From Rhodonellum sp041748555 (GTDB taxonomy: Bacteria > Bacteroidota > Bacteroidia > Cytophagales > Cyclobacteriaceae), in assembly GCA_041748555.1 (NCBI GenBank), contig JBGTDA010000093.1:34510-98509 (forward strand): a stretch of 64,000 bases of DNA, in the 5' to 3' direction. This document shows, piece by piece, positions 18,841 to 27,156 of this stretch (its first letter is position 1; every line of letters starts with the position of its first letter). The notes below the pieces were generated by a model that was not told the origin of the DNA, searched no databases, and saw nothing but the letters and a program-made list of their open reading frames with translations. The position numbers and the translations under genes are program-made.

Positions 18841-19700
18841 ATCTCCACATCAGGTTTTTTGAAGAACAGGAAAAGAATTTATGCCATGTGGGAAAACCGT
18901 TCACAGGTAGGTTTCAATTATTCCCTAAGTTATTCGCAAGTAGATCAGAATTATTCACCCGGTTTGGGATTTGAACTGAGAAGTGATTTTAAATCAACCG
19001 GGGACGGATTTCCTATGGATGGTTCACCCCCAAAAGTAAATCCCTTCGGTACATGAGGGTGGATCTGAATGCCACCGCCTTTTTCTCCAATTCATCCAAC
19101 CAAATGGAAAGTTTATTGACAGCAACATCTTTCTATGTGGAATGGATCAAGAATAACAATCTTCTTCTTACTTTAAACAGGTTTTACGATAAGGTGCCGA
19201 CTGCTTTCGGCCTTTCCAAATCCGTTGAGATATTGCCTGGTGAATATGTAAACAAAGACATAACAGTGACCTATCAAAGCCCTCCTGTAGATTTTCTTAA
19301 TGCCATACTTACCGCTACCACCGGCACCTTTTACGGAGGCAACCGGTTTTCCGCAGGCATTACACCTTCCTATGTCATCTCGAAATATTTTACGTTGAGC
19401 GGATTTTATCAATACAATCATATTTCTTTTACGAATACTTCTGACTATGTTGCCCATGTGGCCAGGCTCAAAGTGGCCACAGCTTTGAATGTTAAGTTAA
19501 GCATAAATGCGTTTTTACAGGCTAATTCTTTGACTCAGGTGAGTGCTTTGAATTTCAGGCTTCGCTACAATCCCAAGGACGGAAATGACTTGTATCTGGT
19601 CTATAACGAAACCATAAACAACCATGGCAAAAGAGACCCATACCTGCCTTTCTAGGACTACCGTGCCCTGATTTTAAAGTATATTTATACTTTCATTTGG
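18841..19700 (+). pseudogene. DUF5916 outer-membrane protein, 3' part (frameshift and stop)
   Basis: Continuation of the gene begun at 10448: RIYAMWENRSQVGFNYSLSY, then a frame change at about 19013-19020 (TGDGF in one frame, YGWFTPKSKSLRYMRVDLNA in the next), then the barrel to LYLVYNETINNHGKRDPYLPF. An in-frame TAG at 19653-19655 interrupts the expected ending; the frame continues DYRALILKYIYTF, which is the usual C-terminal strand of the family. With the 5' frameshift, the 7 kb insertion, this frameshift and the stop, the gene has at least four independent lesions. Confidence 0.85.
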
Positions 19701-19737
19701 TGCAATGATCTTGGGAGAGCGGTTTGGAAAAACTGTT

Positions 19738-20210
19738 GGGGATCTCTCCCTACGTCGAGATGACGTCTGTGGCACCGTCACCTTGACGAAGGAAGGGTCT
19801 CTTGGGGAAGAAACAGGCGATAGCTACCGGAAACAACGGTGATATGAAAACTGAATCGGAATTAATTTTATCCCTCTAATCGAACTGCGGGGGATCTCTC
19901 CTTACGTCGAGATGACGTTTGTGGTACCGTCACCCTGACAAAGGAAGGGTCTCTCGAGGTACAGTAATGCGATAATTACCGGAAATTAAGGGATATCATC
20001 AGGGATTTTTTTTAGTTCATCCGTCTGTACCTCAAGGGATCTCTCTTTGCGTCGAAATGACATTCATGTGAGCGTTACCCTGAAGAAGGAAGGGTCTGGT
20101 GGGGTACAGGAATGCGATACTTAACGGAAATACAGGGAATATCCATGCATTTTTATAAATCATACCCTCTAGTCGAACCCCAAGGAACCTCTCCTGATGT
20201 CGAGATGACG
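19738..20210 (+). repeat. Hairpin repeat array B (three units and a degenerate left arm)
   Basis: Units start at about 19738, 19889, 20036 and 20184, spaced 151, 147 and 148 bases. Each has the same two-arm hairpin as array A followed by a conserved linker (GGTACAG.AATGCGATA..TACCGGAAA, later TCCCTCTAATCGAAC). Divergence rises along the array. It begins about 40 bases after the end of the broken DUF5916 gene, so arrays A and B bracket that gene and its insertion. Confidence 0.85.
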
Positions 20211-20371
20211 AAGGGAGCAGTCATCCTAAAGCAGTGGACACATGGGCTACAAGCACAAACATTTGAGAGGTTAGAAGAGATATAGGTGATTTGGTGTTTT
20301 TATTTACCTCCATAATTCATAAAAACCCACTCTCATAAAGTAAACTGAACTTTTATTCCTATTTTCAATCT

Positions 20372-21826
20372 ATGAAAGCTAGATTCTCCATTTTTTTTTT
20401 ATTGATTTGGTTCAGTGCATGTGAGGAGGATATTGAATCATTTTCACTTCTGACAGAGGAGTCGCTATATGTAAGTAGTGAAAAAGCTCAATTGGTAGGC
20501 AGACTTATAAGTGACAATAAACTTGAAGTGGAAGATCATGGCTTTTGGATTGGATCTGATGAATCTTTTTCTGATCCTATAGTTGTTTCATTGGGAAAAA
20601 GAACCGGACCTGGAAGGTTCTTGGGAGAAGTGCAAGATCTTTCTCCCGGGAGAAATTATTTTACAAAATCATATGCAGAGTTCAAGGGAGAAATAATATT
20701 TGGAAATATTATTCAGTTAAACTCCAAAAACCCCGGGATTTTCTCCTTTTTTCCTGAATATGAACTACCCGGCAAAATAATCGAAATTATAGGTTTAAAT
20801 CTTAGCCCTGAAACCAAGGTATTTTTCGACAATGCCGAAGCCAAAATTGAAGATATCATTTATGAATCTTTATTGAAAGTAAGAATTCCACCAATCGAAA
20901 ACAATACATCTCCTAAAATCAAATTGATAAGCAATGGAAATGAAATGGTTTTTGGGAAAAATTTCGAATATATCATCGGGAATTTCAGTTTTGTTGGCTT
21001 TCCCGAAAAATTTCTTTTGAACAAATCCCTGAGCTTCACTCAAGACGGTAAATTTTATGTGGGATCAGGTTTAATATCAGCTTTGGATATCCATCCGTTT
21101 TTTTGGGAATTCGATCCTGAATTGAATAGATGGAGTACTCATGAATTGGATTCAGATCCTCATATCAACGGTTTTGGCATCAACGGATATTATGGAGGAG
21201 GTATGGATTATAATTTGGTTGGAGATACCGGTGTACCCAATCCGGCATTTTGGAAATGGAATGAAAATATACCTATAAAGAAAGCTGACCTTCCCTACCC
21301 TGCTGTAAACAGTATTGCCTTCCAAATCCAAAGCAAAATATATTTATTGGGAGGAAGCGTGGAAGGTTTTGAAAATTTATTGTATGAATATGATATCAAC
21401 CGAGATTCATGGAATGCCCCGAAAACCTTTCCTTTTAAAGTAAAAAATAATCTTACCCATTTTGTTTATGAGGATAAACTGTACTTCATTTCCGATAGAA
21501 AGGAACTTTATGTGTTCGATCCCGATACAGGCGAAAGGGAAATTATCGGAATGTTCCCGGGAGATAACTCAAAAGGTTATGGAGTAGCATCAATTGTAGG
21601 AGACAGGGTTATTGTAGGTTTTTATGAACAGTCAATCGAGGTTTGGGAATTGAATCTGAAAAACATTAGCTGGAAAAGAAAATCCGATTTCCCTGGTATA
21701 TTTTTAGGAAATAATCTGGGAATTTTCAGTAAAAACAATTCGATTTATTTACTTAGATCCACTAACCAACCCTCGTCTGAATATGGAAATATGGAGTTTT
21801 GGAAATTTGACCCTGACAAATTTTGA
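20372..21826 (+). CDS. Lipoprotein with IPT/TIG-like domain and Kelch-type repeats
   Basis: A 484-residue predicted outer-membrane or periplasmic lipoprotein (signal ending IWFSAC, Cys17). Residues about 110-200 look like an IPT/TIG Ig-fold (GKIIEIIGLNLSPETKVFFD). Residues about 205-480 hold Kelch-like blades, seen in the repeated ..YLLGGS..YEYDINRDSW..FPF and ..LYVFDPDTGE patterns. No enzyme motif is visible. The next gene starts five bases after the stop, so the two are co-transcribed. The combination resembles surface nutrient-binding or adhesion modules that usually sit beside a TonB receptor, but none is present here. Function not assigned. Confidence 0.75.
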   Translation: MKARFSIFFLLIWFSACEEDIESFSLLTEESLYVSSEKAQLVGRLISDNKLEVEDHGFWIGSDESFSDPIVVSLGKRTGPGRFLGEVQDLSPGRNYFTKSYAEFKGEIIFGNIIQLNSKNPGIFSFFPEYELPGKIIEIIGLNLSPETKVFFDNAEAKIEDIIYESLLKVRIPPIENNTSPKIKLISNGNEMVFGKNFEYIIGNFSFVGFPEKFLLNKSLSFTQDGKFYVGSGLISALDIHPFFWEFDPELNRWSTHELDSDPHINGFGINGYYGGGMDYNLVGDTGVPNPAFWKWNENIPIKKADLPYPAVNSIAFQIQSKIYLLGGSVEGFENLLYEYDINRDSWNAPKTFPFKVKNNLTHFVYEDKLYFISDRKELYVFDPDTGEREIIGMFPGDNSKGYGVASIVGDRVIVGFYEQSIEVWELNLKNISWKRKSDFPGIFLGNNLGIFSKNNSIYLLRSTNQPSSEYGNMEFWKFDPDKF

Positions 21827-21830
21827 GTAA

Positions 21831-22874
21831 ATGAAAAAGCGGCTGTTTTTTTTACTGTTTTTAATTCCGGGTTGTATCGAACCGTATCTTGTAGTGGCTC
21901 CTGAAAGCGAAAGTATGCTTAATGTGGAAGGTTTCATTACGGATTTCCCGGGGCCACATGTGATTAAAATCAGCAGAACAGCCACCTATGGAAGTGTATT
22001 TGTGGATTTTATCAGACCTGTTTCCCAGGCAATAGTCGCAGTCAGGGAAAATGAAACCGGATTGGTGACCTTTTTAAAGGAAACAGATCAGGGAATGTAT
22101 GAAACCCCCACAATTTTTGAGGCTAAAATCGGAAATACGTATTCGTTAAAAATAACAACAAGGGAAGGAATAGAATATACATCATTTCCCAGTAAAACCC
22201 ATCAGGCACCCCAATTGGATTCAATGGTTTACAGTACCCTCGTCATACCAACGGAAAACAGACTGCTTCCACGTTCGGGTTTGAGATTGTTGGCTTATTT
22301 TAAAGATCCTTCTGATGAAAAGAATTTTTATTTCTGGAATGTAAAAAATCCTATTGCCAAAGTTGAAACTTTTCCGGAGTTTTTCAAGCCAAGGTTCAGT
22401 CTTCCCTCGGATCCATATCAGCCAAAAGAATGCTGCAAATATTGCGATGTTCCTGATGTCAATCTTTTTAACTCCTTATACATAGCAGATGATTCCGATT
22501 TTAACGGACTGGTTACCAATCAAATCGCTGGATTTTTGGAAGATAACGGCTTTAGGTTTTCCTATAAGTATCAGTTTGAATTTGAACAGATGGCAATTTC
22601 TGAGGAAACTTTCAGGTTTTTAAAGTTGGTCAATCAACAGCTGACGATCTCAGGTAGTGTATTTGATCCCCCACCCGCCAATATAAGGGGAAATCTGGTT
22701 TGCCTTACCCATCCGGAAGAAACCGTTTTGGGCCATTTTTTTTCCGCTGGTGTTTCAAAAACAAGTATACTTTTAAATCGTGAGGACTTGGATCTGATCC
22801 AAATCCAGCGGGCATTCAATGACGACTGTAGGCTTTTGAATCAACCTGTACCTCCTTCTAATGTGGATCCTTGA
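21831..22874 (+). CDS. DUF4249-family lipoprotein
   Basis: A 347-residue lipoprotein (signal ending LFLIPGC, Cys15). The DUF4249 pattern is clear: LNVEGFITDFPGPHVIKISRT near the N-terminus, an Ig-like strand region, and a central Cys-rich loop (CCKYCDVPD) common to the family. DUF4249 proteins of Bacteroidota usually follow a TonB-dependent receptor and are thought to be its surface partner. Here the partner is the Kelch/IPT lipoprotein and no receptor is nearby, so the pair may act with a distant one. Four bases separate it from the upstream gene. Confidence 0.85.
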   Translation: MKKRLFFLLFLIPGCIEPYLVVAPESESMLNVEGFITDFPGPHVIKISRTATYGSVFVDFIRPVSQAIVAVRENETGLVTFLKETDQGMYETPTIFEAKIGNTYSLKITTREGIEYTSFPSKTHQAPQLDSMVYSTLVIPTENRLLPRSGLRLLAYFKDPSDEKNFYFWNVKNPIAKVETFPEFFKPRFSLPSDPYQPKECCKYCDVPDVNLFNSLYIADDSDFNGLVTNQIAGFLEDNGFRFSYKYQFEFEQMAISEETFRFLKLVNQQLTISGSVFDPPPANIRGNLVCLTHPEETVLGHFFSAGVSKTSILLNREDLDLIQIQRAFNDDCRLLNQPVPPSNVDP

Positions 22875-22899
22875 TAAGGAGAATTATAATCAAACTGAA

Positions 22900-22967
22900 G
22901 GATATTTCTCCTTCCGTCTACATGACAAGAAGAAAGTTGTGCGTCACCCTGACGAGGGAAGGGTCAC
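22900..22967 (+). repeat. Dispersed hairpin repeat, single unit
   Basis: Both arms are present: GGATATTTCTCCTTCCGTC..ATGAC (22900-22926) and CGTCACCCTGACGAGGGAA..GGGTCA (22942-22967). It follows the DUF4249 stop by 25 bases and may act as that unit's transcript end. The stretch from here to 23310 is a diverged duplicate of 9453-9840. Confidence 0.75.
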
Positions 22968-23094
22968 CCAAAGTCCAGAAAGTGTAAGAAAAAATATTGG
23001 TAAGGACACAAACATCGGAGGTAGAAAAATCATGTTGAAAAATCAACACGAAACAAGACCAAGAGGTTTTTCCGATTTCCCTATCCAATACCCT

Positions 23095-23102
23095 TATATT
23101 TG
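23095..23102 (+). promoter_or_regulatory. -7 box directly before YwbE-like copy 2
   Basis: TATATTTG matches TAnnTTTG exactly and ends four bases before the ATG. Transcription would start at or next to the initiator, implying a leaderless or nearly leaderless mRNA. The same box and spacing occur before copy 1. The -33 region is T-rich but lacks a clear TTG. Confidence 0.55.
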
Positions 23103-23106
23103 TAAA

Positions 23107-23310
23107 ATGGACGGAAAAAACAGAAAAGACATCCACACTGGTCAGGAGGTGGAAATCGTCAAAAAGGAGCATCAGCGAACCGGCGAACTTACGCAGGGTC
23201 AGGTAAAACGGATCCTCACCAAATCAGGCTTTCATCCCCATGGTATCAAAGTCCAACTGGAAACCGGTGAGGTAGGCAGGGTGAAGAACATTCTTCCGGA
23301 AATATCTTAA
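23107..23310 (+). CDS. YwbE-like (DUF2196) protein, copy 2
   Basis: A 67-residue basic protein of the YwbE family, named after Bacillus subtilis YwbE, of unknown function. Family features seen: RKDIHTGQEVEIVKKEHQRT and HPHGIKVQLETGEVGRVKNI. The start at ATG 23107 fits the family length; the frame is open further upstream, but that part runs through the hairpin repeat. The gene is transcribed alone, downstream of the DUF4249 gene and convergent with the DUF4130 gene. It is the functional copy of the pair with 9637-9840. Confidence 0.85.
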   Translation: MDGKNRKDIHTGQEVEIVKKEHQRTGELTQGQVKRILTKSGFHPHGIKVQLETGEVGRVKNILPEIS

Positions 23311-23459
23311 ATGCGTCATCCACTTGTGATTTCCGGAGATCGTATTAAAGTTTTTTGTTGGTAGACAAACATGAACCGATTCAGGGCTGATTCAGAAAAT
23401 CAATATTTTACCGCACTACCGGAAATTTCCCAGGCGTGCACATGATGCCTGTTATCCCC

Positions 23460-24224
23460 TTACTCCCCCTTTTCCACCAAATACTTCCAATACCGCCTGG
23501 GAACATGCTGCAGATGGAGCTTTGGATTTTTGCGGGAAGATATATTGGTGGCTTTAAAGTAGTTTTTCCAGAGCTTCTGAAATTCATTTTCATTTGGGTC
23601 CCACTCTAGATCCAAAACTGCCGGGTGTGGGCTAGTTTCCGATTCCTGAACTTCTACAGTGATGACCCTTTGTAGATCATAATAAATTCCATACTGCCTT
23701 CTTCTATCAAAAATCAACCATTTCTGATCTGCGTAGCGTTTTTTAAAATGGCCCGATATAAGAGGGAGCACATCAAAGTCGGGCTCAATTCCTGAATAAA
23801 AAACCCCGTCTCCACCCAAAGCAAACCGGACAAAGGCCGTCATGCGGTGCCGTTCTCTTCCGATTTTTTTCAATACATCCTGAAGGGCAATTACGTCCGG
23901 ATGACCAAAATCTCTTAAAATGTTTTTTTGAGACTCCAGCGCATAAGCCACCACGCCCAAAACAATATCTTCAATTCCTTCTATTTCAGATAAGATAGCC
24001 TTCCAAAGAGCATTTAATCCCTCCGCTCCAATTATATCTTGGAGCTTCTTTCTCACACGATTGGCTTTTTCTTCATCAAAAGAAATATGCAGATTTTGTG
24101 AAAACAACTGTTCCGCAACCTGGTGTTTACGTCTGATCCTGGGTTCTTTAAGCTGTAAGGCATATACTTCAAAAATCGCAGTAAGCAACCCCTCAAATGA
24201 CCCATCATAAATCAGATAGGTCAT
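23460..24224 (-). CDS. DUF4130 protein, partner of the radical SAM protein (TIGR03915-type)
   Basis: A 254-residue protein that starts MTYLIYDGSFEGLLTAIFEVY, the hallmark of the 'probable DNA metabolism protein' family (TIGR03915, DUF4130). A conserved block FYSGIEPDFDVLPLISGHFKKRYADQ (only partly quoted: GIEPDFDVLPLI) and QKWLIFDRRRQYGIYYD lies in the middle. In many bacteria this domain is fused to, or adjacent to, a uracil-DNA-glycosylase-like domain; no such domain is present here. It overlaps the radical SAM gene by one base (TAATG), a strong sign of coupled translation. The reaction is unknown. Confidence 0.85.
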   Translation of the reverse strand: MTYLIYDGSFEGLLTAIFEVYALQLKEPRIRRKHQVAEQLFSQNLHISFDEEKANRVRKKLQDIIGAEGLNALWKAILSEIEGIEDIVLGVVAYALESQKNILRDFGHPDVIALQDVLKKIGRERHRMTAFVRFALGGDGVFYSGIEPDFDVLPLISGHFKKRYADQKWLIFDRRRQYGIYYDLQRVITVEVQESETSPHPAVLDLEWDPNENEFQKLWKNYFKATNISSRKNPKLHLQHVPRRYWKYLVEKGE

Positions 24225-25480
24225 TAAAAAAGAGAAAGCTGAGGTGAAAAGTTGTTTCTGAATTTGCTTCGTCCGGATTGCAGGATCAGCCCTCTCAGCT
24301 GTGGGCTGTCAAGGAAGTTCGTTTGCCCTGTGTTGCCACAGGTGATAAAATACTTTGCCCTGTTCATGGCAATGCCAAGCTTCTTAAGCTTCTCCATGTT
24401 CAATGGACCGAATCTTCTTGCGGCAACCATCTTTTTGGCTGACTTCACCCCCACTCCCGGAATGCGCAGGATCATGTGGTAATCTGCTTTGTTTACATCC
24501 ACAGGAAAATCCCCTCTGTTGCGGAGTGCCCAGGCAAGCTTGGGGTCGATTTCCAGATCAAGGTTAGGATAGGCGTCATTGACGATTTCCTGAGGACCAA
24601 ACTCATAAAACCGCATCAGCCAATCCGTCTGGTAAAGTCTGTTTTCCCGCACCATGGGAACAGGAGTTCCCAGAACAGGCAGATTGGAATGTTCCAGAAC
24701 AGGGACGTATCCGGAAAAATAAACCCGCTTGAGATTGAATTTTTGGTATAGAAAAGTAGATGTTTTGACAATTTCCAAATCGGTTTCATTGGTGGCTCCT
24801 ATGATCATCTGACTTGACTGCCCGGCAGGGGCGAATTTCGGAGTTGATTTGATCAGCTTGATCTCATCCTTGAATTTCAAGATGTCATTGTGAATCGAAC
24901 CCATGGGTTTCAACATCTCTTTATGGTCCTTGTCAGGCGCCAATAATTTCAATCCGGATTTGGTAGGCAACTCAATGTTGACACTTAGACGGTCAGCGTA
25001 TAACCCTGCTTCACGCATCAAACCATCACTTGCCCCCGGGATTGTTTTCAGGTGGATATAGCCGTTGAAATGATGTTCTTCCCTAAGTTTTTTGGCTATG
25101 CGCACCAGACGCTCCATAGTATAATCAGCATCCTTAAAAATGCCGGAGGACAAAAACAGGCCCTCAATATAATTTCTGCGATAGAAATTAAGGGTAAGCT
25201 CCACCACTTCGTCCACTGTAAAAGCGGCCCGTTTGATATCGTTGCTTTTTCTGGAAACGCAGTAAAGGCAATCAAAAATGCAGTGGTTTGTCAAAAGGAT
25301 CTTGAGCAGGGATACACATCTACCATCCTCGGTATAGGTATGACAGATACCCATCCCGGTACTGTTGCCCAAGCCTTTGGTTTCATTGGTACGGTTGCTG
25401 CCACTAGAGGAGCAGGAAACATCGTATTTGGCAGCATCTGCCAATAGGGTAAGTTTTTCTTGAAGTCGGTCCCAATTCAT
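24224..25480 (-). CDS. Putative DNA modification/repair radical SAM protein (TIGR03916-type)
   Basis: A 418-residue radical SAM enzyme. The [4Fe-4S] cluster motif is C67-x3-C71-x2-C74 (NHCIFDCLYC), with further conserved Cys at 23, 46 and 55 in the N-terminal extension typical of this family. A helix-hairpin-helix DNA-binding motif is visible near the C-terminus (LRIPGVGVKSAKKMVAAR). The start is set at ATG 25480; a TTG six codons upstream is in frame but less likely. The family always travels with the DUF4130 protein, here by one-base overlap. It is proposed from context to act on DNA bases, but no substrate has been shown as far as I know. Confidence 0.9.
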   Translation of the reverse strand: MNWDRLQEKLTLLADAAKYDVSCSSSGSNRTNETKGLGNSTGMGICHTYTEDGRCVSLLKILLTNHCIFDCLYCVSRKSNDIKRAAFTVDEVVELTLNFYRRNYIEGLFLSSGIFKDADYTMERLVRIAKKLREEHHFNGYIHLKTIPGASDGLMREAGLYADRLSVNIELPTKSGLKLLAPDKDHKEMLKPMGSIHNDILKFKDEIKLIKSTPKFAPAGQSSQMIIGATNETDLEIVKTSTFLYQKFNLKRVYFSGYVPVLEHSNLPVLGTPVPMVRENRLYQTDWLMRFYEFGPQEIVNDAYPNLDLEIDPKLAWALRNRGDFPVDVNKADYHMILRIPGVGVKSAKKMVAARRFGPLNMEKLKKLGIAMNRAKYFITCGNTGQTNFLDSPQLRGLILQSGRSKFRNNFSPQLSLF

Positions 25481-25917
25481 TTGCAATTGGATTAACAAAA
25501 TTCATGGAACATGGTTTCACAGATTAAAAAAATTTTGGTTCCAAGAAGGGGATTTAAATGCATTTGTTTTCCTTGTTTTTTATAACCGTTGTAAATAAAC
25601 TTCAATTAATACCGTCACCCTGACGAAGGAAGGGTCTCCCAGACTACAGAACTGTGATAGGTACCGTAAACAATGGGATTTGAGACCACCCGGAATTAAT
25701 TTTAACCCTCTAATCGAACCGCGGGGGATCTCTCCTTGCGTCGAGATGACGTACAGGTGACTTCACCCTGACGAGGAAAAAAATGTTTTATGAGAACACA
25801 ATCATCGGCAATGGATTCACTAAATTGTTTCAAAATACTTTTTTCAAATCAGTTCACTTTACTGCTTTTGAGAATTGAAATCTATATATAATTCTGTCAA
25901 TTTAAAACCAAAACATT
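25481..25917. repeat. Intergenic region with hairpin repeat array C
   Basis: A right arm at 25613-25638 is followed by the conserved linker (CTACAGAACTGTGATAGGTACC..GGAATTAATTTTAACCCTC..), then a second unit at 25734-25776 with a full left arm and a shortened right arm. The period is the same as in arrays A and B. No gene is seen in this stretch. Confidence 0.8.
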
Positions 25918-26298
25918 ATGGAACAACTAAGATTAGGTGCATTCTCGATCAGCCTGAGTGTCAAGGACATTTTGGCTTCAAAAAAATTTTATGAAAATCT
26001 CGGTTTTATGGAATTTGGTGGCGATATCAATCAGCATTGGCTGATCATGAAAAACGGAAATGCCCTGATCGGATTATTTCAGGGAATGTTTGATAACAAC
26101 CTCTTGACCTTCAATCCCGGATGGGATGAAAATGCAAACAACATCGAAGACTTTGATGATGTCCGAGCAATCCAAAGAAGGCTTAAGGAAAAAGGTATCC
26201 GACCGGAAAGCGAAACAGATGAATCCACCACAGGACCCGGCAGCATGGTCATCACCGACCCCGACGGCAACAGCATCCTGATAGATCAGCACCGGTGA
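25918..26298 (+). CDS. VOC-superfamily (glyoxalase/bleomycin-resistance fold) protein
   Basis: A 126-residue single-domain protein with paired beta-alpha-beta-beta-beta modules: SISLSVKDILASKKFYENLGF at the start of module one (quoted in part: SVKDILASKKFYENLGF) and the typical ending GSMVITDPDGNSILIDQH of module two. The start ATG 25918 fits the domain exactly. Relatives include glyoxalases, dioxygenases and antibiotic-binding proteins; the metal ligands cannot be assigned with certainty, so no substrate is offered. It is a single gene flanked by hairpin repeats. Confidence 0.88.
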   Translation: MEQLRLGAFSISLSVKDILASKKFYENLGFMEFGGDINQHWLIMKNGNALIGLFQGMFDNNLLTFNPGWDENANNIEDFDDVRAIQRRLKEKGIRPESETDESTTGPGSMVITDPDGNSILIDQHR

Positions 26299-26373
26299 TT
26301 TCAGAAATCACGCCACCTCCACGTCTGTACTCCGGGATGAGGTAGCTAACTGAAGCAAGATGCCGTTTGTGGT

Positions 26374-26399
26374 CGTCACCCTGAGGAAGGAAGGGTCTC
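26374..26399 (+). repeat. Dispersed hairpin repeat, right arm
   Basis: CGTCACCCTGAGGAAGGA..GGGTCTC follows the VOC gene by about 75 bases. The left arm before it is degenerate. Confidence 0.65.
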
Positions 26400-26525
26400 C
26401 TGAGGATTCTCAAAAGTTATGAGGCATTGTTTGGATGCTACGGTTGGAATCACACTAAAAGAAATTTTATTGAAGGTTAAATCAAGTGAGTCAGAAACCG
26501 GAGAAAAAATATTGCAAAAAAATCA

Positions 26526-26702
26526 ATGAATTCCATTAATAATTATCAATCTCTGATTATTGGATTAGCCGTTATTTTTGGACTACTACTTGGTAAAATA
26601 ACCTTTATCTCAAAATTCGCCGAGTATTTTATCGTCCCGCTTTTGATGATCATGCTGTTTGGAATTTTCCTGAATATCCCCATCAGCGATATGAACCCTT
26701 AA
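26526..26702 (+). pseudogene. N-terminal remnant of a bile acid:sodium symporter-family transporter
   Basis: 58 codons from ATG to TAA. The translation has two hydrophobic segments and the pattern VPLLMIMLFGIFLNIPISDM, as at the N-terminus of BASS/ACR3-type transporters (usually around 300 residues). It stops right after the first helices and the rest of the gene is absent downstream. Likely a deletion remnant; family assignment from so short a piece is tentative. Confidence 0.5.
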
Positions 26703-27156
26703 TTGTTCCTTGTATTTAAAATTTCCTCTCAAAATAAAGCACTGGCCTCTGCAATCGCCAGGGATGAGATTTTGAAAAAAATCATCATCAAGGCAGAAGA
26801 TTTCCATTTCATAGTCAAGGAGAGAGACAGAACATTACTCCGCTCCCGCCTTTGGCAGCTTGGGTTATTTGATGAGCAAGTGATCTGTTTTTAGATGAAA
26901 ACCGGAAACATAAAGAGTAAATTGAAAGAACGAAAATCCAAAGTTTAAAGAGTGACTTGAGGGAATTCTTATTTGCGAGACTTTAATCTCTTTCTTAATT
27001 ACCTATAATTTCAACTCTAGGTTAAGCGGCAGCATGGGTAACCGAGCCTTAGCCAAACATTTTGATTAAAGCCGGGACCTATAGCATTTTTATAAAGGTT
27101 ATTTTATCAATAATTTCTAATTTGCATCCTTTCTTACAAAAGAAACTTCCTTAACA
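26703..27156. other. Intergenic debris before the YfhO gene
   Basis: A 63-codon frame (26703-26894, TTG start) ends RSRLWQLGLFDEQVICF and is not recognisable; it may be more decayed coding DNA. The rest has no ORF, clear terminator or full promoter. Confidence 0.35.

Noticed and set aside
22861..23106. Upstream extension of YwbE-like copy 2
   Set aside because: The extension is the translated hairpin repeat and promoter; the family protein begins at 23107.
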